This document shows positions 38,265-45,228 of a stretch of DNA of 64,000 bases, piece by piece. The stretch's first letter is position 1. Every line of letters begins with the position of its first letter. Both the position numbers and the translations under genes were made by a program. The DNA is from Chitinophagales bacterium. Its GTDB lineage: Bacteria > Bacteroidota > Bacteroidia > Chitinophagales > Saprospiraceae. Location: positions 146,423-210,422 of the forward strand of contig JAAFJY010000004.1 of assembly GCA_013299105.1 (NCBI GenBank), read 5' to 3'. The notes below the pieces were generated by a model. That model was given only the letters and a program-made list of their open reading frames with translations, made no database searches and was not told where the DNA came from.

Positions 38265-38339
38265 GGAGTTCGTAGTTTAACTGGAAAAACACTGAATCAA
38301 CATTTCTGAGTTGGAGGTTCAAACCCTCTCGATGCTCCT
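38265..38339 (+). ncRNA. tRNA-like RNA, tandem copy 1
   Basis: 75 nt that fold as a tRNA: D-stem GTTT/AAAC with the loop GG, T-stem GGAGG/CCTCT with the canonical TTCAAAC loop, and an acceptor stem whose outer four pairs are GGAG/CTCC with an internal mismatch further in. The anticodon stem is CTGAA/TTCTG with one T-T mismatch and the loop is TCAACAT. Position 33 is C instead of the near-universal U, so normal decoding is doubtful. CCA is not encoded, which is usual in this phylum. The body is ~90% identical to copies 2 and 3, and the variation is concentrated in the anticodon arm. Confidence 0.7.
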
Positions 38340-38381
38340 ACTTGCACTTACATGCTGAAATTCCTATCGACCAAAACAAGT

Positions 38382-38413
38382 GTTGTTTCCTACCCATATA
38401 AACAATACCTTTG
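38382..38413 (+). promoter_or_regulatory. Promoter of tRNA-like RNA copy 2
   Basis: GTTG (38382-38385), 20 bases, TACCTTTG (38406-38413), again six bases before the RNA's 5' end. The 30 bases upstream are nearly identical to copy 1. Confidence 0.75.
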
Positions 38414-38419
38414 CCAAAT

Positions 38420-38494
38420 GGAGGTCGTAGTTTAAGTGGAAAAACACTGGATAGCTAATCCTGAGTTGGAGGTTCAAATCCTTTCGATGCTCCT
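38420..38494 (+). ncRNA. tRNA-like RNA, tandem copy 2
   Basis: 75 nt, same cloverleaf. The acceptor stem pairs GGAG/CTCC and GTCG/CGAT around a single bulged G on the 3' side, giving 8 pairs instead of 7. D-arm GTTT/AAAC, anticodon stem CTGGA/TCCTG (T-T mismatch), loop TAGCTAA, T-arm GGAGG/CCTTT with TTCAAAT. The formal anticodon would be GCU, but position 33 is A. Compared with copy 1 the anticodon stem has paired changes (GAA/TTC to GGA/TCC), evidence that the fold is under selection. Confidence 0.72.
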
Positions 38495-38578
38495 AAATTA
38501 TAAAAAAACTGGCCTAAATTCTGATTGACAAGAGCAATTATCGTTTCCTACCATTACAATTAATACCATTTGCTAAAT

Positions 38579-38652
38579 GGAGGTCGTAGTTTAAGTGGAA
38601 AAATGCGGGACAGCAAATCCGAGTTGGAGGTTCAAACCCTCTCGATACTCCT
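38579..38652 (+). ncRNA. tRNA-like RNA, tandem copy 3
   Basis: 74 nt. The acceptor stem is GGAG/CTCC and GTCG/CGAT with a bulged A; D-arm and T-arm as in copies 1 and 2. The anticodon stem keeps GGA/TCC and an outer C-G with one unpaired G; the loop is CAGCAAA (formal anticodon GCA, A at position 33). The upstream box is imperfect ('taccatttg', one base too long), so this copy may be expressed by read-through. It ends 22 bases before the ATG of the SDR gene. Confidence 0.68.
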
Positions 38653-38674
38653 ACCTTAGTTTGAGCCTATTATT

Positions 38675-40036
38675 ATGGATGAATTTCCTTTCAGCCCTGC
38701 AGAATGGGAGGCTTGCCTCAAAGTATTAAAAGCGCTGCAAGAAGACCCATTTCACAATCCCGATAATCAAGCATTCAAGACACTTTTTAGCTCGATTCAC
38801 AAAAAGGTTAGGAAAGCATCGCGCAATCATGCGCTGCAGGAACAACTTGCTCGTCAGGATGCTGAGTTGATCAAAAGTACGAGCATTGTAAAAAATGCAA
38901 TCAACAATACCACCCATTATCGGCATGAAGCCCAGCGAGGCACGGCCTACGGCGAATTAAACTCGCCGGAAAATTGCTACGTTTGCAACAACCCATACCA
39001 GCAATTGCATTTTTTCTACCATCGGCTTTGTCCAGCTTGTGCTGAGGAAAACTACGCTTACCGACAACTGCCCGTCGATTTGCGAGGTTGGCAGTTCATC
39101 ATCACGGGAGGACGGGTCAAAATTGGGTACGCCACTGCGCTCAAGTGCCTGCAATCGGGAGCCAAAGTGCTGTTGACTACTCGTTTTCCCGCATTGGCCT
39201 GGGAACAATTCAGTCAGGAGCCCGATTTTCAGGAATGGCGCGATAGGCTCACGATTTATGGCTTGGACTTGCGCAACCTCAAGGCAGTGGATACTTTCTG
39301 TCAATACTGTTTTGAAAACCTTGCCCATTTAGACGTCCTCATCAACAATGCTGCACAAACAATCAAATACCCAGATACCTACTATCAGCCTTTGATTCAA
39401 CGTGAGGGACACTTATTGAAAGCACATGCCAATCCGCAACTCTTGGGCAATCCGACACCAGTAGCGGCCCCGCAAGCCCAACTAATGACACCCCAAAACT
39501 GGCAAGAACTGCCACTGAATCGCTTTGGACAGCCCATAGATTTTCGCGAAAAAAACAGTTGGAATGCAACACTTACTGAGATAGGCTTGGAAGAGTTATT
39601 AGAGGTGAACCTAATCAACCATATTTCACCTTATGTACTTATTTCAGCCTTAACTCCGCTTCTAGAGAAAAATCCCCGGCCTGAAACATTTATCGTCAAC
39701 GTCACATCGTCGGAAGGGCAATTCAGTTATTCCAACAAAACGCCTCATCATCCGCACACCAATATGACCAAAGCCGCCCTCAATATGCTGACACGCACCT
39801 CAGCAGCGGAATATGTTGAGCGCAATATTTTTATGAATGCGGTGGATGTGGGATGGGTATCAACGGGCGCGAATGAGGAAAAACGCAGCCGACTGTTTGA
39901 TCAACTCCGCATCCCGCCCCTGGATTCTGTAGATGGAGCTATGCGGACTTTACACCCCATTGTAGAAATTGCGTTCAAGGGAAGAAAAGATTTATTCGGC
40001 AAACTTTTGAAAAATTACCATGAAGTAGAGTGGTGA
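38675..40036 (+). CDS. Short-chain dehydrogenase/reductase with N-terminal zinc-binding extension
   Basis: 453 residues. Residues ~1-95 are helical; near residue 102 come 'CYVCNNPYQQLHFFYHRLCP' and 'ACAEENYAYRQ', a CxxC-x15-CxxC zinc motif. From ~140 an SDR domain follows: NAD(P) motif 'FIITGGRVKIGYATALKCLQ' (a variant of TGxxxGxG), 'LDVLINNAAQTIKYP' (NNAA), catalytic S in 'NVTSSEGQFSY', and 'NMTKAALNM' in the usual YxxxK segment, where the Tyr appears as N/H-rich sequence, so activity is uncertain. The TGA stop (40034-40036) abuts the stop of the convergent gene with no gap. It lies just downstream of the tRNA-like array. Confidence 0.85.
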   Translation: MDEFPFSPAEWEACLKVLKALQEDPFHNPDNQAFKTLFSSIHKKVRKASRNHALQEQLARQDAELIKSTSIVKNAINNTTHYRHEAQRGTAYGELNSPENCYVCNNPYQQLHFFYHRLCPACAEENYAYRQLPVDLRGWQFIITGGRVKIGYATALKCLQSGAKVLLTTRFPALAWEQFSQEPDFQEWRDRLTIYGLDLRNLKAVDTFCQYCFENLAHLDVLINNAAQTIKYPDTYYQPLIQREGHLLKAHANPQLLGNPTPVAAPQAQLMTPQNWQELPLNRFGQPIDFREKNSWNATLTEIGLEELLEVNLINHISPYVLISALTPLLEKNPRPETFIVNVTSSEGQFSYSNKTPHHPHTNMTKAALNMLTRTSAAEYVERNIFMNAVDVGWVSTGANEEKRSRLFDQLRIPPLDSVDGAMRTLHPIVEIAFKGRKDLFGKLLKNYHEVEW

Positions 40037-41929
40037 TTAGGTCTCCACCTCCAGCATGCCAAAGTATTCGTCTTTGGTCAGTGGCCGAATCCTACCTTCG
40101 GGAATGACTTGTTGATTCATTTCGCAAATCAAAACATCACCTTGCCTTTTCAGCCTTTTGATGTATGGGATTACGTTTTCGTGTACCCTAAAAGTGGAGG
40201 CAATGGCCGCCAGTGGGTCGTCTTTGTATTCGGGGGATATCCAGAGCCAATGCTCGTGTTCGGTGGATGAACACCAACATTTGACGGCATAGATTTCTCT
40301 CGTTCTTCCAAAGCCTAGGAAAAAATCCGAACCAAGCAAATTGCCATCCGCTTGGTAAATTTCGTAGATGTTGTGTTTTCGGAAAGGTACTTTTTGCCCC
40401 TGCTCATCGTAACGAAAATAATTCAGTTCGATGCCTTCAGTGGCGATGCGTTCTGCGCCTAATTTTTCCATTAATACCGAAATGCCGATGTATTGGAAGG
40501 CAAAACGCCTAAGCAACCGATTTTCGATTTTGAAAAGCTGCTCATAGGTCAGGGGTTTTATTTTGGACCAAATTTTATCAAATGCAGCCAGGATTTTGGG
40601 TCGAGCAAACTCAGGGATGTCCCATTCGCGGTCAAACTCACGGTTTTCAAAACGCTGGATGGAATCATGGCTCATTTTTAGAATGGAGACCAAAAGGGGG
40701 AGGGGATGAGTTTGGAGATCAAGAAATGAGTTCCCTTCAAATTCACTGTAAACAATGAAGTTGTTTTCACTTAGCGAAAACCCTCGTTTTGCTTGATAAA
40801 ATACGTCATCAACCTTATCTGTATAGTTTTGCCATTGTTCGTTATACGCTATCCTATCTACATGTTTAAGTTTAGGAAGCGTTTTTTCAATTAGCCGATT
40901 GTATATTTTTCGGGTAACAACCTGTTTTACGGATTCCAGTTTCGGGAGCACATAATCATAATTCCAGAGTCTTCCTCTTATTTCAGATAATTGAGGGAAG
41001 CCAAAATTATAGCTTATGTTTAAATCCCCTCCCAGAAAACGGAGTTCTGGATAAGCTGCATCAGGTACCAAATCTTGGTCTTTTATTACGGGGGGATTAA
41101 CCGTGAAATCTCCCCGAATAGAATGCAATTTTGGAAATTTCATCCAAACTGTACTATTACACCTGAATTGTTGAACGATCTCTAGCTCGGGCGCAACTAT
41201 GATGGAGTTATGGCTAATGTATAGGAGTTTTCCTACCTGTTTTAAGCTTGGAAAGAAAATATCGGTTCCAGCTACGTGCAATTTTCCCTGAATCTGTTCA
41301 AGGCGAGAAAAATCAATGTCGTAGCAAAAAAGGCTCTTATTTTCGTTACCAATTTTGACTTGGTAAGCAAATTCGAGTGAGGAAAATCGAATTCTGTCAG
41401 CATTAACTTGAATAATACCATAGATGTTTTTTGAGGTAATTTCAAGGTTTGGAGCATCAATGTTAAGGTTATAGCAACCATGTTCAGGTAAAGCATCTGC
41501 CTCAGCTTGTGTTTTAACTTCGATGAAAGGTAGTTCAAAAATGTTGGGAACAGAAGTTTCAATTTCCTTGGCTCCTTCAAATTTCCCAGCCCACAATAAG
41601 GTCGATAAATCAGTGGGCTTTAGGACGGTCAATTTCCCACCAACACGGTTCAGTTTGGGCAACTCAGCGCCTAGCTCATGCACATTACATGTACCCAAAA
41701 CGATTTGTAAAACCGGAAAACAAGCGTTTGATGCATCAATCGACAAATCACCTTTTACTTCAAGCAAGTGGGGGAAACTGCAATTGACAGCCCTAACTTT
41801 GATGTTGCCATACCACTCAGTAATCGGTAGGACGGCATTTTTTAGGTAGATTTCCAACTGGATTGGTCCATCTTGAGTAGGGAGTGAAAATGATAGATCA
41901 GTTTCTGTTTTGATGCGGATTGTTTTCAT
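40037..41929 (-). CDS. Repeat protein of unknown function with unique C-terminal domain
   Basis: 630 residues. Residues ~45-360 contain irregular ~22-residue repeats of the form F/YP.L..I.GdL.I ('FPHLLEVKGDLSI', 'LPKLNRVGGKLTV', 'FPSLKQVGKLLYI', 'FPKLHSIRGDFTV', 'YPELRFLGGDLNI'), suggesting a beta-solenoid like receptor-L or leucine-rich folds. The C-terminal ~250 residues ('GSDFFLGFGRTREIYAVKCW', 'STEHEHWLWI', 'DPLAAIASTFRVHENVIPYI') are not recognised. There is no signal peptide, so it is cytoplasmic. It is convergent with the SDR gene and preceded 82 bases upstream by a tRNA-like RNA gene on its own strand, with no terminator between. Confidence 0.75.
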   Translation of the reverse strand: MKTIRIKTETDLSFSLPTQDGPIQLEIYLKNAVLPITEWYGNIKVRAVNCSFPHLLEVKGDLSIDASNACFPVLQIVLGTCNVHELGAELPKLNRVGGKLTVLKPTDLSTLLWAGKFEGAKEIETSVPNIFELPFIEVKTQAEADALPEHGCYNLNIDAPNLEITSKNIYGIIQVNADRIRFSSLEFAYQVKIGNENKSLFCYDIDFSRLEQIQGKLHVAGTDIFFPSLKQVGKLLYISHNSIIVAPELEIVQQFRCNSTVWMKFPKLHSIRGDFTVNPPVIKDQDLVPDAAYPELRFLGGDLNISYNFGFPQLSEIRGRLWNYDYVLPKLESVKQVVTRKIYNRLIEKTLPKLKHVDRIAYNEQWQNYTDKVDDVFYQAKRGFSLSENNFIVYSEFEGNSFLDLQTHPLPLLVSILKMSHDSIQRFENREFDREWDIPEFARPKILAAFDKIWSKIKPLTYEQLFKIENRLLRRFAFQYIGISVLMEKLGAERIATEGIELNYFRYDEQGQKVPFRKHNIYEIYQADGNLLGSDFFLGFGRTREIYAVKCWCSSTEHEHWLWISPEYKDDPLAAIASTFRVHENVIPYIKRLKRQGDVLICEMNQQVIPEGRIRPLTKDEYFGMLEVET

Positions 41930-42010
41930 GCGATGGTCAATGATATGGAGTATTCTAACTTCAGAACAAGTGCTCTGGTATTTTCAGTTCCCTCATAAAG
42001 CGGTAAAATT

Positions 42011-42089
42011 AGACCTACAAGAGCCGGGCTCGAACCGACACTAACATATTAGCTGTGCGCTGTCTTCCAATTAACTTACCTTACAGGTC
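42011..42089 (-). ncRNA. tRNA-like RNA, divergent copy on the minus strand
   Basis: 79 nt on the minus strand. T-arm GTCGG/CCGGC with a perfect TTCGAGC loop; D-arm similar to the plus-strand copies (GTTAATTGGAAGAC). The acceptor is strikingly long: GACCTGTAAGG pairs with TCTTGTAGGTC for 11 continuous pairs including G-U, against 7 in ordinary tRNA. The anticodon loop is CAGCTAA, matching copies 2 and 3 (consensus YAGCWAA), again without U33. Stem GCGCA/TATGT is weak. Standard tRNA finders may report it as a low-scoring tRNA-Ser or miss it. Confidence 0.68.
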
Positions 42090-42094
42090 CGTCA

Positions 42095-42127
42095 CAAATT
42101 TAGTTGCGAAATGCTGCAAATAACAAG
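42095..42127 (-). promoter_or_regulatory. Promoter of the minus-strand tRNA-like RNA
   Basis: On the minus strand, CTTG (42127-42124), 21 bases and TAAATTTG (42102-42095) precede the RNA's 5' end by five bases, the same geometry as the plus-strand copies. Confidence 0.65.
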
Positions 42128-42155
42128 GACTACCACCTTTTTCAAAAAAATCAAC

Positions 42156-42197
42156 AAAAAAAGTGCCGCCAGCTAACAAAACCGACAGCACTTTTTT
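42156..42197 (-). terminator. Bidirectional-looking terminator of the gene at 42250
   Basis: AAAAAAGTGC (42157-42166) pairs with GCACTTTTTT (42188-42197). On the minus strand it ends in a T-run and lies 50 bases after the 42250-43167 gene, so it separates that gene from the tRNA-like promoter. Confidence 0.8.
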
Positions 42198-42249
42198 CAG
42201 AGCCTCAAGGCCCCTCTCTTCAACATTTCAACCCTTCAACATTTCAACT

Positions 42250-43167
42250 TTATTTGTTCTTCCCCCCCTTCCTAACCTTCATGTTATCACTGCCTTTCGT
42301 TGTACCCGAAGTCGGTGGCTCGTCCATGATCAGGTTTTCGAGTTTTTCGACGTAAACCAGGCCAGTTTTTTCAACTTTAAAGGCTTCGTAGCTGCCATCA
42401 CCTACCAACACCGAACCTTCTTTGTATTGACCTTTCATGGGGATCAGGTGGTCGAAGATGATCATGTTTTGGGCTTCATCCCAATTGAGGCGCACGGTGG
42501 CTTGGGCGCTGTACTCGAGCAAGAGGCGATTGACCGGGCCGTCATTGTTGGCGGTTTTGGGGAAAACCGGGGCCCCAAAAACCAGCTTATCGCCCTGAAA
42601 GCTCAATACGTCGATGAGCTTGCGACGGCGGAAAAAGGAATAAGTATCCATGCCAAAAAGCAAGTACTTCTTGCCTTCGGGGGTATCCAGGGCTTTGATG
42701 TTGTAATAAATGACCCCGTACCAGGATTCCGGCGAGAGGATGGCTTGTTGCACGTCCTCCACCTTGGCCGAACGGTCAACAAGTGGGAAAAACTTCAGCT
42801 CTGGGGTGTTCATTTGCACCGCACCATAATAATGATAGGTGCTGTCATTGACAAAAAGCTGCCAGGTGAAAATCCGAAAGGTGCTGTCGGGAGCATATTG
42901 GATCGACACCGTTTTCAGGCGATCGAATTTGTACTGGAAAGAGTTGTTGACCTTCAAAGCCCGTTTCAGGGTAATGATCATTTTACGGGTGGCCGAGAAG
43001 CGGCTATCGGGCAAAGAATCGTTCATAACCAGAAAAGCCATGATGCCCAGGGTGTCCTCGTAAAGCTTCAGTTGCTTTTGAGCGGCAGCAGGTAATTTGA
43101 CTTTTTGGGCTTGCAGGTGGTCGGGCAAACATAAAATGAGCAGCAAGCTGATCAGCAGGTAACGCAT
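42250..43167 (-). CDS. Exported protein of unknown function
   Basis: 305 residues with the signal peptide 'MRYLLISLLLILCLPDHLQA' followed by QK. The mature chain has the periodic beta-strand pattern of small periplasmic proteins ('DSTFRIFTWQLFVNDSTYHY', 'KKYLLFGMDTYSFFRRRKLI'). I recall similar uncharacterised Bacteroidota exported proteins but no domain name. The basic tail 'NMKVRKGGKNK' is unusual. Monocistronic, with its own terminator. Confidence 0.8.
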   Translation of the reverse strand: MRYLLISLLLILCLPDHLQAQKVKLPAAAQKQLKLYEDTLGIMAFLVMNDSLPDSRFSATRKMIITLKRALKVNNSFQYKFDRLKTVSIQYAPDSTFRIFTWQLFVNDSTYHYYGAVQMNTPELKFFPLVDRSAKVEDVQQAILSPESWYGVIYYNIKALDTPEGKKYLLFGMDTYSFFRRRKLIDVLSFQGDKLVFGAPVFPKTANNDGPVNRLLLEYSAQATVRLNWDEAQNMIIFDHLIPMKGQYKEGSVLVGDGSYEAFKVEKTGLVYVEKLENLIMDEPPTSGTTKGSDNMKVRKGGKNK

Positions 43168-43806
43168 AAGACGATGATTAAAGTAAGGCTGCTACAATAA
43201 ACAACAAGATATGGTGAATGGGATAACGTATTTTAGACGCAAAAAAGATGCAGGGATAACGAAAAACCAGGATCAAAATATTGTTAAAAAGCCAATGGAA
43301 AATTTTGTTGCAAAAAAATCAAGCTAAAGCTGACAAATTTTTGACCAAAGCCAGCGCTTGAAGATGAAAATAAAGCTAGTTTGCTGAAAAATATTTAAAA
43401 CTGATTATCAGTTGATTAGGTTTGAAATAAGCACAATTACTGACAATAAAAGGTGCTTGGGGATGACATCACGTGGCAAAGTTTAGTTCTCAAGCGAAGT
43501 GTTGCGTTCTACTTTTACATCACTGAAAGCAACAACCAAATTTAAAAAAGCACGCTGAAATAGCATGCAGCCATATTGAAACCAAATTTAGCTTTTTTCT
43601 CGCCCTACCAAAATCTTACCAAGTTAAAGAGATGTCGTCGAGGTTTCGATAGCAGTGTTGTGGCTGTGGTCGATCCAAACTTCGACGATTTTACAAACGC
43701 TGTTCAGCAGAGCCTGACCCTGTTGAATTTTCAATTAAAGCAAAAATTGTTCATTTCGAGGAGAAAAGTAAAGATTGGAGTTGTGGCCAATTTTTTTCCT
43801 TGGGCA
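43168..43806. other. Intergenic region upstream of the porin gene, with an inverted repeat
   Basis: AT-rich. The notable item is an imperfect 16-bp inverted repeat, TCGTCGAGGTTTCGAT (about 43633-43648) against ATCCAAACTTCGACGA (43671-43686). An 82-codon frame at 43576-43824 runs through it and ends inside the terminator hairpin, and I do not consider it a gene. Confidence 0.5.
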
Positions 43807-43878
43807 AAAAAAAGCTTCTGGTAAGTTGTGGGTAACCAGAAGCCGAATAAGAAAACGGTAATCCATTTTCAACTAAAG
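43807..43878 (-). ncRNA. Candidate small RNA (~70 nt) with own promoter and terminator
   Basis: On the minus strand a perfect promoter (43915-43884) is followed by about 35 unstructured bases and a 9-bp terminator stem, GCTTCTGGT (43843-43835) with ACCAGAAGC (43822-43814), then TTTTTTT. No annotated gene on that strand can use these signals: the neighbouring genes on the right run the other way. A short frame from an ATG inside the RNA extends past the terminator, so coding is unlikely. It lies 140 bases before the porin gene that precedes glnA; a role in nitrogen control is only conjecture. Confidence 0.65.
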
Positions 43879-43883
43879 CTGAG

Positions 43884-43915
43884 CAAAGTTACAACATTGC
43901 GCTCATTTTCTCAAA
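43884..43915 (-). promoter_or_regulatory. Promoter of the candidate small RNA
   Basis: Minus strand: TTTG (43915-43912), exactly 20 bases, TAACTTTG (43891-43884). This is a full match to the Bacteroidota consensus. Confidence 0.7.
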
Positions 43916-44015
43916 TGTATTTTGGGAAATAGTAAATGGATTATGCCCACTCTTGAGGATCTAATTGATTTTCAAGTTGTAATGATTCATTTTCTAACCC
44001 AAATTTACATCAACC

Positions 44016-45140
44016 ATGAGAATTTTTTACGGCGTATTGTCTGTGATTATGTTGGCATTGTCACTACCTACTTATGCTCAAGTCAGTGATACAACTTTGC
44101 AGGAATCTCTGGTTTCACGCTATAAGAAAGGCTGGCGTACTAAAATTGACTCAACTACTGAGACTCCACTCATCATAAGAGGTGCGGTGGATGCCTACTA
44201 CATGTCAGGAAAAGCCCCGCTGCCAACCAGCTTTACGAATGGTGCCAATAATTCCTTCTCGCTGGGCATGGCCAACTTGATTTTGAGCAAAGAAGGAACT
44301 GTAGGTTTTTGTGCGGATATCGCTTTTGGTCCTCGTGCGGAAGGGGCCAATGGTGGCTTCGACGCCGATGGCAACATCACTACACTGACTATGATTAAGC
44401 AGTTGTACGTAACTTATGCACCAACGGATCGTTTGAAGTTCACATTGGGTAATTTCAGTACTTTCTATGGCTATGAGTTGATCGATGCGCCTTTGAACGT
44501 CAATTACAGCACTTCTTACTTGTTCTCGTATGGTCCGTTCTTCCACACGGGCTTCAAGGCCAATTTGGCTTTGTCTGACAAGTTTGGGGTAATGGTGGGC
44601 GTGTTTGGCGATACGGATACCAAAATTGACGTGGTCAAAGGCAAGCACATTGGTGGTCAGTTGTCTTACATCAGCGGCAAATTGTCGGCTTATGTCAACT
44701 ACCTGGGTGGTCGCTACCTCGAAGCTACGGAAGACAATGCTGAAGTTTTCAGCAACCAGTTTGATTTGACGGCTACTTTCCAAGCCACCGATAAATTTGC
44801 GCTGGGTGTGAACGCTGCTCAACGAATGTTGAATGCGGGCGACGACAGCGATGCGGCCTGGGGTGGTGCGGCCTTGTATGCCAAGTATGCTTTCAGCGAC
44901 TCATTCTTATTCGGATTGCGCGCTGAAACGATCAGCGACAAAGATGGTTTCTTGTTTGGTGAAGAAGACAACAACATCTTTGCTCTGACCGCATCTGGCA
45001 ACATCAGCATCGGTAGCAACTTGAAGTTGATCCCAGAATTGCGTTTTGACAACGCCAAAGCGAACATTTACACGGGCTACAATGGCGATTCACTGAAAGC
45101 CAACTCAGTGTTCCTAGTAGCTGCGGTATACAGTTTCTAA
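44016..45140 (+). CDS. Outer-membrane beta-barrel (BBP2-like porin) protein
   Basis: 374 residues with the signal peptide 'MRIFYGVLSVIMLALSLPTY' AQ. The remainder is strand-rich with alternating aromatic pattern and ends in the aromatic 'VFLVAAVYSF', as barrels do. 'LKFTLGNFSTFYGYELIDAP' and 'NYSTSYLFSYGPFFHTGFKA' match the BBP2/DUF1597 porin type I know from Bacteroidota. It is 88 bases upstream of glnA in the same direction, so uptake of a nitrogen source is plausible (inference). Confidence 0.88.
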   Translation: MRIFYGVLSVIMLALSLPTYAQVSDTTLQESLVSRYKKGWRTKIDSTTETPLIIRGAVDAYYMSGKAPLPTSFTNGANNSFSLGMANLILSKEGTVGFCADIAFGPRAEGANGGFDADGNITTLTMIKQLYVTYAPTDRLKFTLGNFSTFYGYELIDAPLNVNYSTSYLFSYGPFFHTGFKANLALSDKFGVMVGVFGDTDTKIDVVKGKHIGGQLSYISGKLSAYVNYLGGRYLEATEDNAEVFSNQFDLTATFQATDKFALGVNAAQRMLNAGDDSDAAWGGAALYAKYAFSDSFLFGLRAETISDKDGFLFGEEDNNIFALTASGNISIGSNLKLIPELRFDNAKANIYTGYNGDSLKANSVFLVAAVYSF

Positions 45141-45228
45141 GCCTTGAGCTGAAGAGGGTGCCTTGTAGCCTCTGACTCAAGGCGCTCTCAACTCTGACTT
45201 GCAAACATTTTGATAAACACAAACAATC

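Noticed and set aside
38265-38652. Ordinary tRNA-Ser/Cys/Val genes
   Set aside because: Formal anticodons GCU, GCA and AAC can be read, but U33 is absent in all copies and the acceptor has a bulge or mismatch, so normal decoding identity is not supported.
43576-43824. 82-codon frame upstream of the porin gene
   Set aside because: It passes through an inverted repeat and ends in the terminator hairpin of the minus-strand RNA; composition is not protein-like.
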